A stretch of DNA of 64,000 nucleotides from Sandaracinus sp964481145 (GTDB lineage: Bacteria > Myxococcota_A > Polyangia > Polyangiales > Sandaracinaceae). The stretch spans positions 5,327 to 69,326 of the forward strand of contig CAYZTA010000030.1 of assembly GCA_964481145.1 (NCBI GenBank), written 5' to 3'. Positions 44,019 through 51,347 of the stretch are shown one piece after another (the stretch's first letter is position 1; each line of letters begins with the position of its first letter). Position numbers and translations under genes: made by a program. A model generated the notes under the pieces. It searched no databases and was not told the origin of the DNA. It saw only the letters and a list, made by a program, of their open reading frames with translations.

Positions 44019-44267
44019 TCATCCTGAATCCTCCACTCCCGCGTCGAGATCGCTCGATGAAACGCATATTCCGTCGGACGAGCACAGTTCGAGCGGGCCA
44101 CACGGCCTCTCTTCGCTACAGCGAGGAAAGCAGCGCCCCACCAAACAAACTTCGCTCGAAACACAAGCGCACGGAACCCCCGCATCATTCGTCCGAACGT
44201 TTGGCTCTCTGCACCCAGAGACGATTAGCGCTCCGAACAACGTGAGCGCCCAAAGAAACGCTTGCAT
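44019..44267 (-). CDS. small Cys-rich lipoprotein
   Basis: An 82-residue predicted lipoprotein (LFGALIVSGC, Cys 19). The mature part has regularly spaced Cys: PCACVSSEVCLVGRCFPRCSEERPCGPLELCSSDGICV, ten or so including the anchor, then an acidic tail (SSSDLDAGVEDSG). The pattern resembles small disulfide-rich myxobacterial surface proteins. Function unknown; on its own transcript, upstream of FHA gene by about 70 bases downstream of its stop. Confidence 0.6.
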   Translation of the reverse strand: MQAFLWALTLFGALIVSGCREPNVRTNDAGVPCACVSSEVCLVGRCFPRCSEERPCGPLELCSSDGICVSSSDLDAGVEDSG

Positions 44268-44358
44268 CCCGCGCTGAGCCTATCACAGCGTTCGCAAGCC
44301 CTGGTCATGATGCGAAGAGGATGCGGATTCAGACAACCCCAGCTACCTTACGCGACCC

Positions 44359-45165
44359 ATGTCCGAGCTTTTCATCGGGGCCGTGCTCGAGCGCGCGCCC
44401 AGCAATCGTTACTACGAACTTCTACGTTTCACCGAGATCGCACCGCGTCACCCGTTGCCGCGGCCCAAAGTGTTTTCCGGTTTTCGTAGCGCAGCACCCT
44501 CCGAGGCGCACTTCACGCTGCTTGCACCTCCGGATACGTGGAAGCACACGAGCGGCCCCTTCCGAGAGGATCCTCGCCAATCCGCAGGCGCAGAGTGGCT
44601 CGCGCGAACCCATGATGCGCTCGCTGCCGACGCGATCGTCCTCGTCACGGGTCCAACCCTCAGCCCGAGCGCTCGCGACCGCGAACACTTCGTGCGATGG
44701 GCCACTTGGCTCAAAGACACGAATCGCCGCCGTGTCGTATGGCAACCGGGCGGCGTGTGGGACTTCGAAGATGCCGCTGACTTCGCACGGAAGATCGGCG
44801 TGGTCTGCGCCTTCGATCCACTCGAAGAAGAGCCGCCGCCAGGAGAAATCGCCTACGCTCGAGTGCGTGCAATCGGCACGCGCTCACGCCTCGGTGAGGG
44901 GCTCTTGACCTCGATCCTCGACACCGTGACTGAAGCCGATGCCGACACGGTGTACCTGGCGATCGAGGCGGACGACGCCATCAAAAAGGCGCGCCGCGCA
45001 GTGCAATTGAACAGAAACCTCGTCGAAGGCGGTGGGGCTGTGCTGCGACGAACAGGAACGACCTCCCTCGAAGACCTCGAGGATGAGGACGACGATTTCG
45101 AAGACGAAGACGAGGACGACGATCTCGAGGACGACGACGATTTCGAAGACGAAGACGAAGGATGA
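44359..45165 (+). CDS. DUF72-like protein with acidic C-terminal tail
   Basis: A 268-residue protein resembling divergent DUF72 members of myxobacteria: YYELLRFTEIAPRHPLPRPK, HFTLLAPPDTWKHTSGPF, DALAADAIVLVTGPTLSPSARDREHFVRWATWL, VVWQPGGVWDFEDAADFARKIGVVCAFDPL. DUF72 proteins are TIM-barrel-like and their role is not established. The last ~35 residues are almost all Asp/Glu with Phe (ED..DDDFEDEDEDDDLED), a repeated acidic tail. The ATGA overlap couples it to the NFACT/RqcH-like gene, so a role in ribosome-associated processes could be tested. ATG 44359 has no strong ribosome site. Confidence 0.65.
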   Translation: MSELFIGAVLERAPSNRYYELLRFTEIAPRHPLPRPKVFSGFRSAAPSEAHFTLLAPPDTWKHTSGPFREDPRQSAGAEWLARTHDALAADAIVLVTGPTLSPSARDREHFVRWATWLKDTNRRRVVWQPGGVWDFEDAADFARKIGVVCAFDPLEEEPPPGEIAYARVRAIGTRSRLGEGLLTSILDTVTEADADTVYLAIEADDAIKKARRAVQLNRNLVEGGGAVLRRTGTTSLEDLEDEDDDFEDEDEDDDLEDDDDFEDEDEG

Positions 45166-46562
45166 GCACGCCGCTGGGGGAACTCCTCGGGAGTCGGATC
45201 CGACGCGTCGATGTACCAGACCCAAATCTATTGGTGCTCGGTTTGGCCCGAGGCCCCGTGCGTTCCGTGCTCGTTTTCTCTGTCGATCCTGTGCATCCAG
45301 GGTTCGGGTGTCTGCCCGAGCGCCCGCGCGGTCGACCCGCTCTGGGCGTTGCGAAACAACTCAGGAATTGGATCGAAGGAGCACGCATCGAACGCGCGCT
45401 CCTTCTCGGCAGTGGCGCGCTTGCTCTCGATTTGCGGCGCGGCACCGATGTGATCGGGCTCATTCACGAATCGCTTGGAGATCGTTCCAACGTCTTCGTG
45501 CTCGATGCGGAAGGTCGCATCGTGACAGCGCTCTGCCTCGGCCGACTCGATCCGCGCGCCCTGGCCCTCCACGCGCCTTGGTCACCTTTCGAAGGCGATG
45601 TCCCCGAGCTTCACGTACCAGACACCCTCTCGGATTTGCTCGCCCTCGGACAAGACCTCCTCGATGCCCGTCGCCACGAACATGTCCGCATGAAGCGACG
45701 AGCTCTGCAACGTGCGCTCACACGTGCACGACGACGAATCGAAAGACGGGCCACAGCGACACTCGAAGATCTCGAACGCGCAGCCGAAGCGCCGCGTTTA
45801 CGTGAACACGCGTCGCTGCTCCTTGCGCATCTGAGGCACGTCCCGAATGGCGCGACCGAAGTCATGCTCCCTGATTACTCAGGCGATCCGCATGCCCTCG
45901 TCCGTGTGAAGCTCAATCCCGAGCTTGGAGCACGCGCCAACGCCGAAACGTACTTCGCACGGGCCCGCAAACTCGAAACCGGCGCCGTGATCGCGCAACG
46001 TCGTCATGACGAAGCGCGCGACATCGCGCAACGTCTCGAATCACTCGAACGCGAGCTCGAGACGGCAGAGGACGATGTCCTCGACACACTCGAAGCACGG
46101 GCTCTCGCGCTGGGCGCAAAGCTCGAGCCCGTCACGGAATCGAAACGCCATGTTCCCTCGACGCACTGTCCATTTCGGCAATATCGTGGAACTGGGAATC
46201 GCACGATTCTCGTCGGGAAAGGCGCACGCGACAACGACGCGCTCACCTTCGAATACGCATCGCCTCACGATCTATGGCTGCACGTTCGCGGCATGCCAGG
46301 CTCCCACGTGATCGTCCCGCTTTCACGTGGCGAAACATGCCCTGAAGCACTCTTCATCGATGCAGCCCATCTCGCAGCGCACTTTTCGAGTGTGCGCCAC
46401 GAGCCGCGGATCGAAGTGCAAGCGACGCTTCGAAAGTACGTACGCAGAGCGCGTGGTGGCGCGCCGGGTGCGGTGACTATCTCGCACGAGAAGTCATTGC
46501 TCTTGCGGGTCGAACGCGCCCGACTCGAGCAGTTGCTCTCACCGAGACATGATCGAGACTGA
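45162..46562 (+). CDS. NFACT/RqcH-like protein
   Basis: A 466-residue protein of the NFACT (Rqc2/RqcH/FbpA) group, which binds 60S/50S-tRNA complexes on stalled ribosomes and adds C-terminal Ala tails. The N-terminal NFACT-N part (LRNWIEGARIERAL), central helical coiled coils (RHEHVRMKRRALQRALTRARRRIERRAT, AQRLESLERELETAEDDV) and the C-terminal NFACT-R domain (YRGTGNRTILVGKGARDNDALTFEYASPHDLWLHVRGMPGSHVIV in part: FEYASPHDLWLHVRG) are visible. It is shorter than typical RqcH (about 570). The start overlaps the DUF72-like stop (ATGA). Quality-control function is inferred. Confidence 0.85.
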   Translation: MSTPLGELLGSRIRRVDVPDPNLLVLGLARGPVRSVLVFSVDPVHPGFGCLPERPRGRPALGVAKQLRNWIEGARIERALLLGSGALALDLRRGTDVIGLIHESLGDRSNVFVLDAEGRIVTALCLGRLDPRALALHAPWSPFEGDVPELHVPDTLSDLLALGQDLLDARRHEHVRMKRRALQRALTRARRRIERRATATLEDLERAAEAPRLREHASLLLAHLRHVPNGATEVMLPDYSGDPHALVRVKLNPELGARANAETYFARARKLETGAVIAQRRHDEARDIAQRLESLERELETAEDDVLDTLEARALALGAKLEPVTESKRHVPSTHCPFRQYRGTGNRTILVGKGARDNDALTFEYASPHDLWLHVRGMPGSHVIVPLSRGETCPEALFIDAAHLAAHFSSVRHEPRIEVQATLRKYVRRARGGAPGAVTISHEKSLLLRVERARLEQLLSPRHDRD

Positions 46563-46586
46563 GCGCACGCACCGCACAAACCAGAA

Positions 46587-46617
46587 CGCCCTGACAGGGT
46601 TTAACCCCGTCAGGGCG
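46587..46617. terminator. stem-loop after the NFACT gene
   Basis: CGCCCTGAC (46587-46595) pairs with GTCAGGGCG (46609-46617), with an inner GGG/CCC extension around TTTAA. It lies 25 bases after the stop at 46562. There is no long T tract, so it could act as a factor-dependent or bidirectional terminator. Confidence 0.5.
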
Positions 46618-46724
46618 CATGGCGCTCATCATGTCCGCGCTCGGAAAGGCGGACCAGAAGAACGCTTCCGGATTTCGATCCGAGCCAAGGGGTATCACCC
46701 ACCTCGGGCCCATCACTCTGATAT

Positions 46725-46747
46725 CCACGCCCCTCGGAGGGGCGTGG
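46725..46747. terminator. strong hairpin after the H1-like gene
   Basis: CCACGCCCCT (46725-46734) and AGGGGCGTGG (46738-46747) pair perfectly around CGG. It is 9 bases past the stop of the minus-strand H1-like gene, the likely place for its terminator, though no T tract follows on that strand. Confidence 0.6.
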
Positions 46748-46755
46748 TCGGCGCA

Positions 46756-47061
46756 TCAGCCGTTCAGGAGATTGGTCGAACCAGCTTCCATCGGGGTGGA
46801 TTCGATGCTGGCCTTCTTGGTCGTGCGCTTCTTGGCGGCCTTCTTTGTGACCTTCTTGGCAGCCTTCTTGGCCGGCGCCTTCTTGGCGACCTTCTTTGCG
46901 CCCTTCTTGGCAGCCTTCTTGGCCGGCGCCTTCTTGGCGGCCTTCTTTGTGACCTTCTTGGCAGCCTTCTTTGCCGGCGCCTTCTTGGCAGCCTTCTTGG
47001 CGCCGCCCTTCTTCGCGGCCTTCTTGGCGCCGCCCTTCTTTGCAGCTTTCTTCGTAGCCAT
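46756..47061 (-). CDS. histone H1-like Lys/Ala-rich DNA-binding protein
   Basis: A 101-residue basic protein: AKKAAKKGGAKKAAKK type units repeated about ten times, with KKAPAKKAAKKVTKKAAKK as the commonest, and a non-repetitive tail (ASIESTPMEAGSTNLLNG). This is the H1/AlgP/HC2-like C-terminal type that binds DNA non-specifically and compacts it; similar proteins are usual in myxobacteria and chlamydiae. AAGGAGG 9 bases before the ATG and a near-consensus promoter suggest high expression. A perfect 10-bp hairpin follows the stop. The gene is separated from its OmpA-family neighbour by a 334-bp AT-richer region. Confidence 0.85.
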   Translation of the reverse strand: MATKKAAKKGGAKKAAKKGGAKKAAKKAPAKKAAKKVTKKAAKKAPAKKAAKKGAKKVAKKAPAKKAAKKVTKKAAKKRTTKKASIESTPMEAGSTNLLNG

Positions 47062-47395
47062 ATCAGTCGACCTCCTTCGGGGTCATTTTTATCGGTGATC
47101 GGCGGAGCACCGACCTAGACGTACCGTATTGTCACGTCACTCAATGTGTCAAGCTCAATGCCACATAATTTATATCTAACTTAGTGAACACTGAGCACCC
47201 ATTTTCAGATCAGTTTCGCATTTATGTGATTTTCCAAGGATTTTTTGCTGTTCTCCCAGATCCGGCCGGAACTAAGGGAAAAGCACCTGGTCACCTGCCC
47301 GAGCGATCTTTGACGTCTCGGATCCAGGCTCTCGACAGGGTTGCGATTGCCGCACAGCCATGAGTAAGGTCGCCAGCCACTGCAAGGAGCGAACA
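47062..47395. other. 334-bp AT-richer intergenic region
   Basis: Between the divergent H1-like and OmpA-family genes. The part at about 47,130-47,260 is clearly richer in A/T than the surrounding genes (runs such as ATAATTTATATCTAAC). It contains the candidate promoter at 47123-47152 on the minus strand. No gene or RNA structure was recognised. Confidence 0.6.
47123..47152 (-). promoter_or_regulatory. candidate promoter of the H1-like gene
   Basis: On the minus strand a consensus TTGACA (47152-47147) and TACGGT (47128-47123) are 18 bases apart, about 60 bases before the ATG at 47061. Pattern match only, but the -35 element is exact. Confidence 0.5.
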
Positions 47396-48223
47396 ATGCG
47401 GGCCCGTTTCCAGATGATGCTCTCTCTCCTTTCATTGATGCTGATGCTGACACCCATGTTCGGCTGCGGAGGTCGAGACGAGCGCGACATCGCGCGGATC
47501 GGAGAGCTCGAAGCGCAACTTCAATCGAGCGCAAGCGAGCAAGAACAAATGCAGCGACGCATCTCCGAGCTCGAGCAACGCAACGCGGAGCTCGTCGCCC
47601 GATTGCAAGCACTCGGGGAAAACGTCGAAGCACTCGAAAGCGAACGCTCCACGCTTCAGGGCGATCTCAGCGACACCCAGCGAGCGCTCGAAGAGCTGCG
47701 TGAGCGCGAGCGTCAACAACAAGCTCGACTCGCCACTTTCCGACAAATGCTCGAACGTTTCCGAGCCATGATCGACGCGGGTCGTTTGCGCGTACGCATC
47801 TTCCGCAATCGCATGGTCGTCGAGCTCCCGGACAACGTCCTTTTCGATTCGGGAGATGCCGAGCTGAAAGAAGGCGGTCAACAGACGCTCCGAGAGGTCG
47901 CGCAGGTGCTTGCGAGCATCGAAGGTCGTCAGTTTCAGGTCGCGGGACACACCGACAACGTCCCCATCCGTTCGCGTCGATTCCCTTCGAACTGGCATCT
48001 CTCGACGACCCGCGCGGTCACGGTCGCTCGATTTCTCATCGAGCAAGGCGGGCTCGACAGCGAGCGCGTGAGCGCGGCGGGATACGCCGATACACAGCCT
48101 GTCGACACGAATGACACCGAGGAGGGCCGCGCACACAACCGACGGATCGAAATCCAGCTCGTACCCAATCTCGATGAGCTGCCGGATCTCTCGTCGTTGA
48201 CGGGCGAGGGAGACCGTTCCTGA
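47396..48223 (+). CDS. OmpA-family lipoprotein
   Basis: A 275-residue predicted lipoprotein (MLMLTPMFGC, Cys 24). A long coiled coil follows (about residues 35-130: IGELEAQLQSSASEQEQMQRR, ERSTLQGDLSDTQRALEEL), then a C-terminal OmpA/MotB peptidoglycan-binding domain (VVELPDNVLFDSGDAELKEGG, FQVAGHTDNVPI, NWHLSTTRAVTVARFLI, AAGYADTQPV, RAHNRRIEIQL). It resembles Pal/MotB-like envelope tethers. ATG 47396 is supported by AAGGAG 6 bases upstream, so the longer ORF from 47360 is not the start. Its TGA overlaps the probable CTG start of the Ppx/GppA gene. Confidence 0.88.
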   Translation: MRARFQMMLSLLSLMLMLTPMFGCGGRDERDIARIGELEAQLQSSASEQEQMQRRISELEQRNAELVARLQALGENVEALESERSTLQGDLSDTQRALEELRERERQQQARLATFRQMLERFRAMIDAGRLRVRIFRNRMVVELPDNVLFDSGDAELKEGGQQTLREVAQVLASIEGRQFQVAGHTDNVPIRSRRFPSNWHLSTTRAVTVARFLIEQGGLDSERVSAAGYADTQPVDTNDTEEGRAHNRRIEIQLVPNLDELPDLSSLTGEGDRS

Positions 48224-49155
48224 GCGAGTCTTTCCGAAATTGCGCGATCGACATCGGCACCAACACGCTTCTCGCGTTGGTGCTCGAGCGCACACCGGAG
48301 GGCGAGCTCCGCGTGCTCGCCGATCGTGAAAGGATCACTGGACTCGGCCGCGGAGTGGACCGAACGGGAGAGCTCGAGCCCGATGCCATGGATCGAGCTC
48401 TCCGGGCGCTCGAAGATGCCGTCGACGACGCTCGTTCGCTCTGCACCCATCACATCACGGCCGTCGGCACGAGTGCCCTGCGCGATGCTCGCAATCGAAG
48501 CGTGTTCATCGAACGTGCATTCGAACGTACGGGGGTTCGTATCGAGGTGATCTCGGGGACTCGAGAAGCCGCTCTCACGTTTCGCGGTGCGACCCCCGGA
48601 ATCGAGCTCGAAGGCCCCATCACCGTGATCGACGTTGGCGGAGGAAGCACCGAAATCGTCCGCGGGCACGGCGAGCATGTGCTCTCGGCGCACAGTGTCG
48701 ATGTGGGTTCGATTCGTCTCTTCGAACGTCACATGAAAACCGACCCGCCGACGGCCGAAGCACTCGCTGCCCTCGACGTCGACATCGATCGCGCCTTCGA
48801 TCGAGCTGCGCTCATCATCGAGCCTCCGATCGTCGCGCTCGCAGGCACAGCGTGCACACTGGCTGCGATCGCACGAGCCAAAGATGGCATCCATGGCGAG
48901 ACGGCCCTGCATGGAACGCGATTGCGGGCGAGCGAGCTTGGGGACATGAGCTCGAAGCTCGCACGCATGACCACCCAAGAACGTCGAGCGTTGCCTGGCA
49001 TGATCGCAGGTCGTGCCGATGTGATCGCGGCGGGCGCCATGCTTCTCGCTCGCATCGTCGCGCGCGCAAACGCTACGGAGATCATCGTCTCGGATGGCGG
49101 AGTACGCTGGGGCCTCGCCCTTTCGCGGATGGACTCCCCACAATCCGTGCGTTAA
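48220..49155 (+). CDS. Ppx/GppA-family phosphatase
   Basis: A 311-residue ASKHA-fold enzyme of the exopolyphosphatase/guanosine pentaphosphatase group, degrading polyphosphate or pppGpp. Motifs: CAIDIGTNTLLALVLE (first phosphate loop), the AVGTSALRDARN stretch, VIDVGGGSTEIVRG (second loop) and DVGSIRLFERHM; the C-terminal VIAAGAMLLARIV. The IDIGTNT loop lies upstream of every in-frame ATG, GTG or TTG. The frame is closed by a TGA at 48175-48177, so CTG 48220, 7 bases after GAGGGAG and overlapping the ompA-like stop (CTGA), is the most likely start. Slightly shorter than GppA, lacking its C-terminal HD-like part. Confidence 0.85.
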   Translation: MSESFRNCAIDIGTNTLLALVLERTPEGELRVLADRERITGLGRGVDRTGELEPDAMDRALRALEDAVDDARSLCTHHITAVGTSALRDARNRSVFIERAFERTGVRIEVISGTREAALTFRGATPGIELEGPITVIDVGGGSTEIVRGHGEHVLSAHSVDVGSIRLFERHMKTDPPTAEALAALDVDIDRAFDRAALIIEPPIVALAGTACTLAAIARAKDGIHGETALHGTRLRASELGDMSSKLARMTTQERRALPGMIAGRADVIAAGAMLLARIVARANATEIIVSDGGVRWGLALSRMDSPQSVR

Positions 49156-49326
49156 AGCACGCTTCTCTTCGGGCCGCCGAGCAAACCGCTTCGATCTCTG
49201 AGAGAAGCTCACAGACCTCTTGGGTCATCATCTTCGTTCATAGGTCAATTTCTGATTGTCTAGATGCGTGCGGGCTTTCAAGTTCGGGCCACGCATCGAA
49301 AGCGTCGTTTTTGGAGGATCGAGCTC

Positions 49327-50259
49327 ATGTCGTCGTTGCTCGTGGTCGGATCAGTTGCTCGCGACACCATTCACAATCATCTCGGCACGCACGAATACGT
49401 GCTGGGCGGCTCCGCGACGTTCGCGTCGCTCGCTGGATCGTTCTTTGCGCCCGTTCGCTTGGTGGGCGTCGTTGGGCGAGACTTCCCCGACGAGAACGTG
49501 CAGTTGTTGCGAGATCACGGCATCGACGTGCGTGGTCTCGAAGTCGTGCCCGGCAAGACGTTCTTCTGGGAGGGGCGCTATAGCCCTGACCTCACGAGCC
49601 GCGAATCGCTCGTGACCGAGCTGGGCGTCTTCGCTACGTTTCACCCGAAAATCCCCGCTGAACATCGACAAACGCCGTTCGTGATGCTCGGCAATATCGA
49701 TCCCGATCTCCAAGTGGAAGTGCTCGATCAGATCCGGGAGCCGAAACTGGTCATCGCAGACACGATGAACTTCTGGATCTCGGGCAAGCCCCTCGAGCTC
49801 GCCAAGATGCTCAAGCGCGTCGATGTCTTGGTGATCAATGAAGAAGAAGCACGCCAGCTCGCCGCAGTGCACAACATCGCGAAAGCGGCCCGCGCGCTTT
49901 TGGCGATGGGGCCGCGTGTCGTCGTCATCAAGCGTGGTGAATATGGCGCTCTGCTCTTCGATGGCGAATCGACCTTCAGCGCGCCGGCCTTCCCTATCGA
50001 AGAAGTCCTCGACCCCACGGGCGCCGGCGACACGTTTGCAGGTGGGTTCCTTGGTTATCTTGCGAAAGAGAATCGCATCGATGCCTCCACGCTCAGACGC
50101 GCTGTGATCTATGGTTCCGTCTTGGCTTCGTTCTGCGTCGAAGGGATTTCGACGGAGCGTTTGGTGCGGGTGCAGTCTCACGAAATCGCTACTCGTTACG
50201 GAGCATTCGCGCGTCTTGCGCACTTCGCCACCACGACGGAGATGTCCGAGCTGGGCTGA
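49327..50259 (+). CDS. PfkB-family carbohydrate kinase
   Basis: A 310-residue ribokinase-type sugar or nucleoside kinase. Motifs: LLVVGSVARDTIHNHLG near the N-terminus, GGSATFASLAGSFFAP, VVGRDFPDENVQLLRDHGIDVRG, and the C-terminal anion-hole DPTGAGDTFAGGFLGYLA with the catalytic base Asp 235. Substrate cannot be read; ribose, fructose or adenosine are typical of the family. GGAGG 9 bases before ATG 49327 fixes the start; a GTG/ATG further upstream is not needed. Alone in its transcript with a 67-base gap to the following lipoprotein gene. Confidence 0.9.
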   Translation: MSSLLVVGSVARDTIHNHLGTHEYVLGGSATFASLAGSFFAPVRLVGVVGRDFPDENVQLLRDHGIDVRGLEVVPGKTFFWEGRYSPDLTSRESLVTELGVFATFHPKIPAEHRQTPFVMLGNIDPDLQVEVLDQIREPKLVIADTMNFWISGKPLELAKMLKRVDVLVINEEEARQLAAVHNIAKAARALLAMGPRVVVIKRGEYGALLFDGESTFSAPAFPIEEVLDPTGAGDTFAGGFLGYLAKENRIDASTLRRAVIYGSVLASFCVEGISTERLVRVQSHEIATRYGAFARLAHFATTTEMSELG

Positions 50260-50308
50260 ATCAGCAGCTCAATCGAGCGCGAGAGTCGATGGAGTTCGGG
50301 AGGGTTGG

Positions 50309-51334
50309 ATGATGAATCGGGTGTCTCTTTCTTCAGTTCTTTTCGCGCTTTCTGGGCTGATGTCGGTGGCCTGTTCGGGAGGGAATCCAGCGTCTACCGA
50401 CGCTGGATTCGACGCACCGATGACGTGTCAGCCGATCGGGGAGCTGGCGGTTGCCGATGCAGGTCCACCGCCTGCCACCACCACGTGCACTTCACCTGAC
50501 GGTGGTGTGCCGGGCATGGGTCCGTGCTGTTATTCCGATTCGCAGGCTGACTCTTTGGACGCTCCCGAGCTGCGGCTGCGTTATCTCGATATTCGAGCGC
50601 CGCGTGGTTCTGCACTGACGACCCCTTTCCTCCTCACGTTGCTCAACAATGCGTTCGAGGGGAACACGTTCTCGTGGCTCGTCCAACTCGAAGGGGCGGA
50701 CCAGGACGGCGACGTCACCGTGACGAGCGGCTTTGGCCTGGTCAACGCCGATGGAACGTATTCGTTTCCAAGAGGGACCACGTCTCTTCCGTTCGATATG
50801 ACACGCTACGCTCCGACCGTGATTCAGGGCACCTTTTCGGGGGAAGTCCTGCGAACGGAACGCCCGCTCGGTTCGATCATCGTTCCGGTCTTGAATGAGG
50901 AAGCCACAGAGGTGCAGCTCGAGCTCACGCTTCGGAGCGTTCGCATCGTGGAAGCCGTGTTCAGCAACGAGCGAAGTTGCGTTGGTTTTGCCACATCGCG
51001 AGGGCGATTCGCCACCGCGGGCGTGCTCGACGCCTTCGTGGAAGTCGAACCGGCCAAGACTGGAATCGTCGTGCTGCCGGGCGACGGCGCGACCACCATC
51101 TGCTCGACGATCGCAGGGGCGATATCAGTCCCGGACTACTGCGATAGGACCCCACAAGACGAGTGGAGAGTCCCTCCTGACTCGTTGTGCACGGCCGAGG
51201 GCTGCATGGAAAACGCCGATTGCGAAGAGACCGTGTGCGACCGTGGTGGGGATTCGGACAGCGGCCTGCCAGGCTGCAACGCATGGCATTTGGTCGCCAA
51301 TTTCGCGGCCAACGGCGCGGAAATCACAGACTGA
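50309..51334 (+). CDS. lipoprotein of unknown function, DUF-like beta protein
   Basis: A 341-residue predicted lipoprotein (LFALSGLMSVAC, Cys 22). The start ATG at 50309 follows GGGAGG by 5 bases; ATG 50312 is equally possible. The mature part begins with a short Asp/Thr linker, then a beta-rich region (LTTPFLLTLLNNAFEGNTFSWLVQLEGADQDGDVTV) and a Cys-rich end (TAEGCMENADCEETVCDRGG). It starts the group of large secreted proteins that runs to the right edge; the next gene begins 13 bases later. No catalytic motif was recognised. Confidence 0.6.
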   Translation: MMNRVSLSSVLFALSGLMSVACSGGNPASTDAGFDAPMTCQPIGELAVADAGPPPATTTCTSPDGGVPGMGPCCYSDSQADSLDAPELRLRYLDIRAPRGSALTTPFLLTLLNNAFEGNTFSWLVQLEGADQDGDVTVTSGFGLVNADGTYSFPRGTTSLPFDMTRYAPTVIQGTFSGEVLRTERPLGSIIVPVLNEEATEVQLELTLRSVRIVEAVFSNERSCVGFATSRGRFATAGVLDAFVEVEPAKTGIVVLPGDGATTICSTIAGAISVPDYCDRTPQDEWRVPPDSLCTAEGCMENADCEETVCDRGGDSDSGLPGCNAWHLVANFAANGAEITD

Positions 51335-51347
51335 CTTCGAGGTATCC

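Noticed and set aside
46549..47118. plus-strand ORF with hydrophobic Leu/Gly repeats
   Set aside because: It is the complement of the Lys/Ala-rich H1-like gene; the minus strand has the strong ribosome site, promoter and terminator.
50895..51347. N-terminal extension of the 1387-residue protein
   Set aside because: It overlaps the preceding lipoprotein gene in another frame and is Ser/Arg-rich; the real signal peptide starts at ATG 51348.
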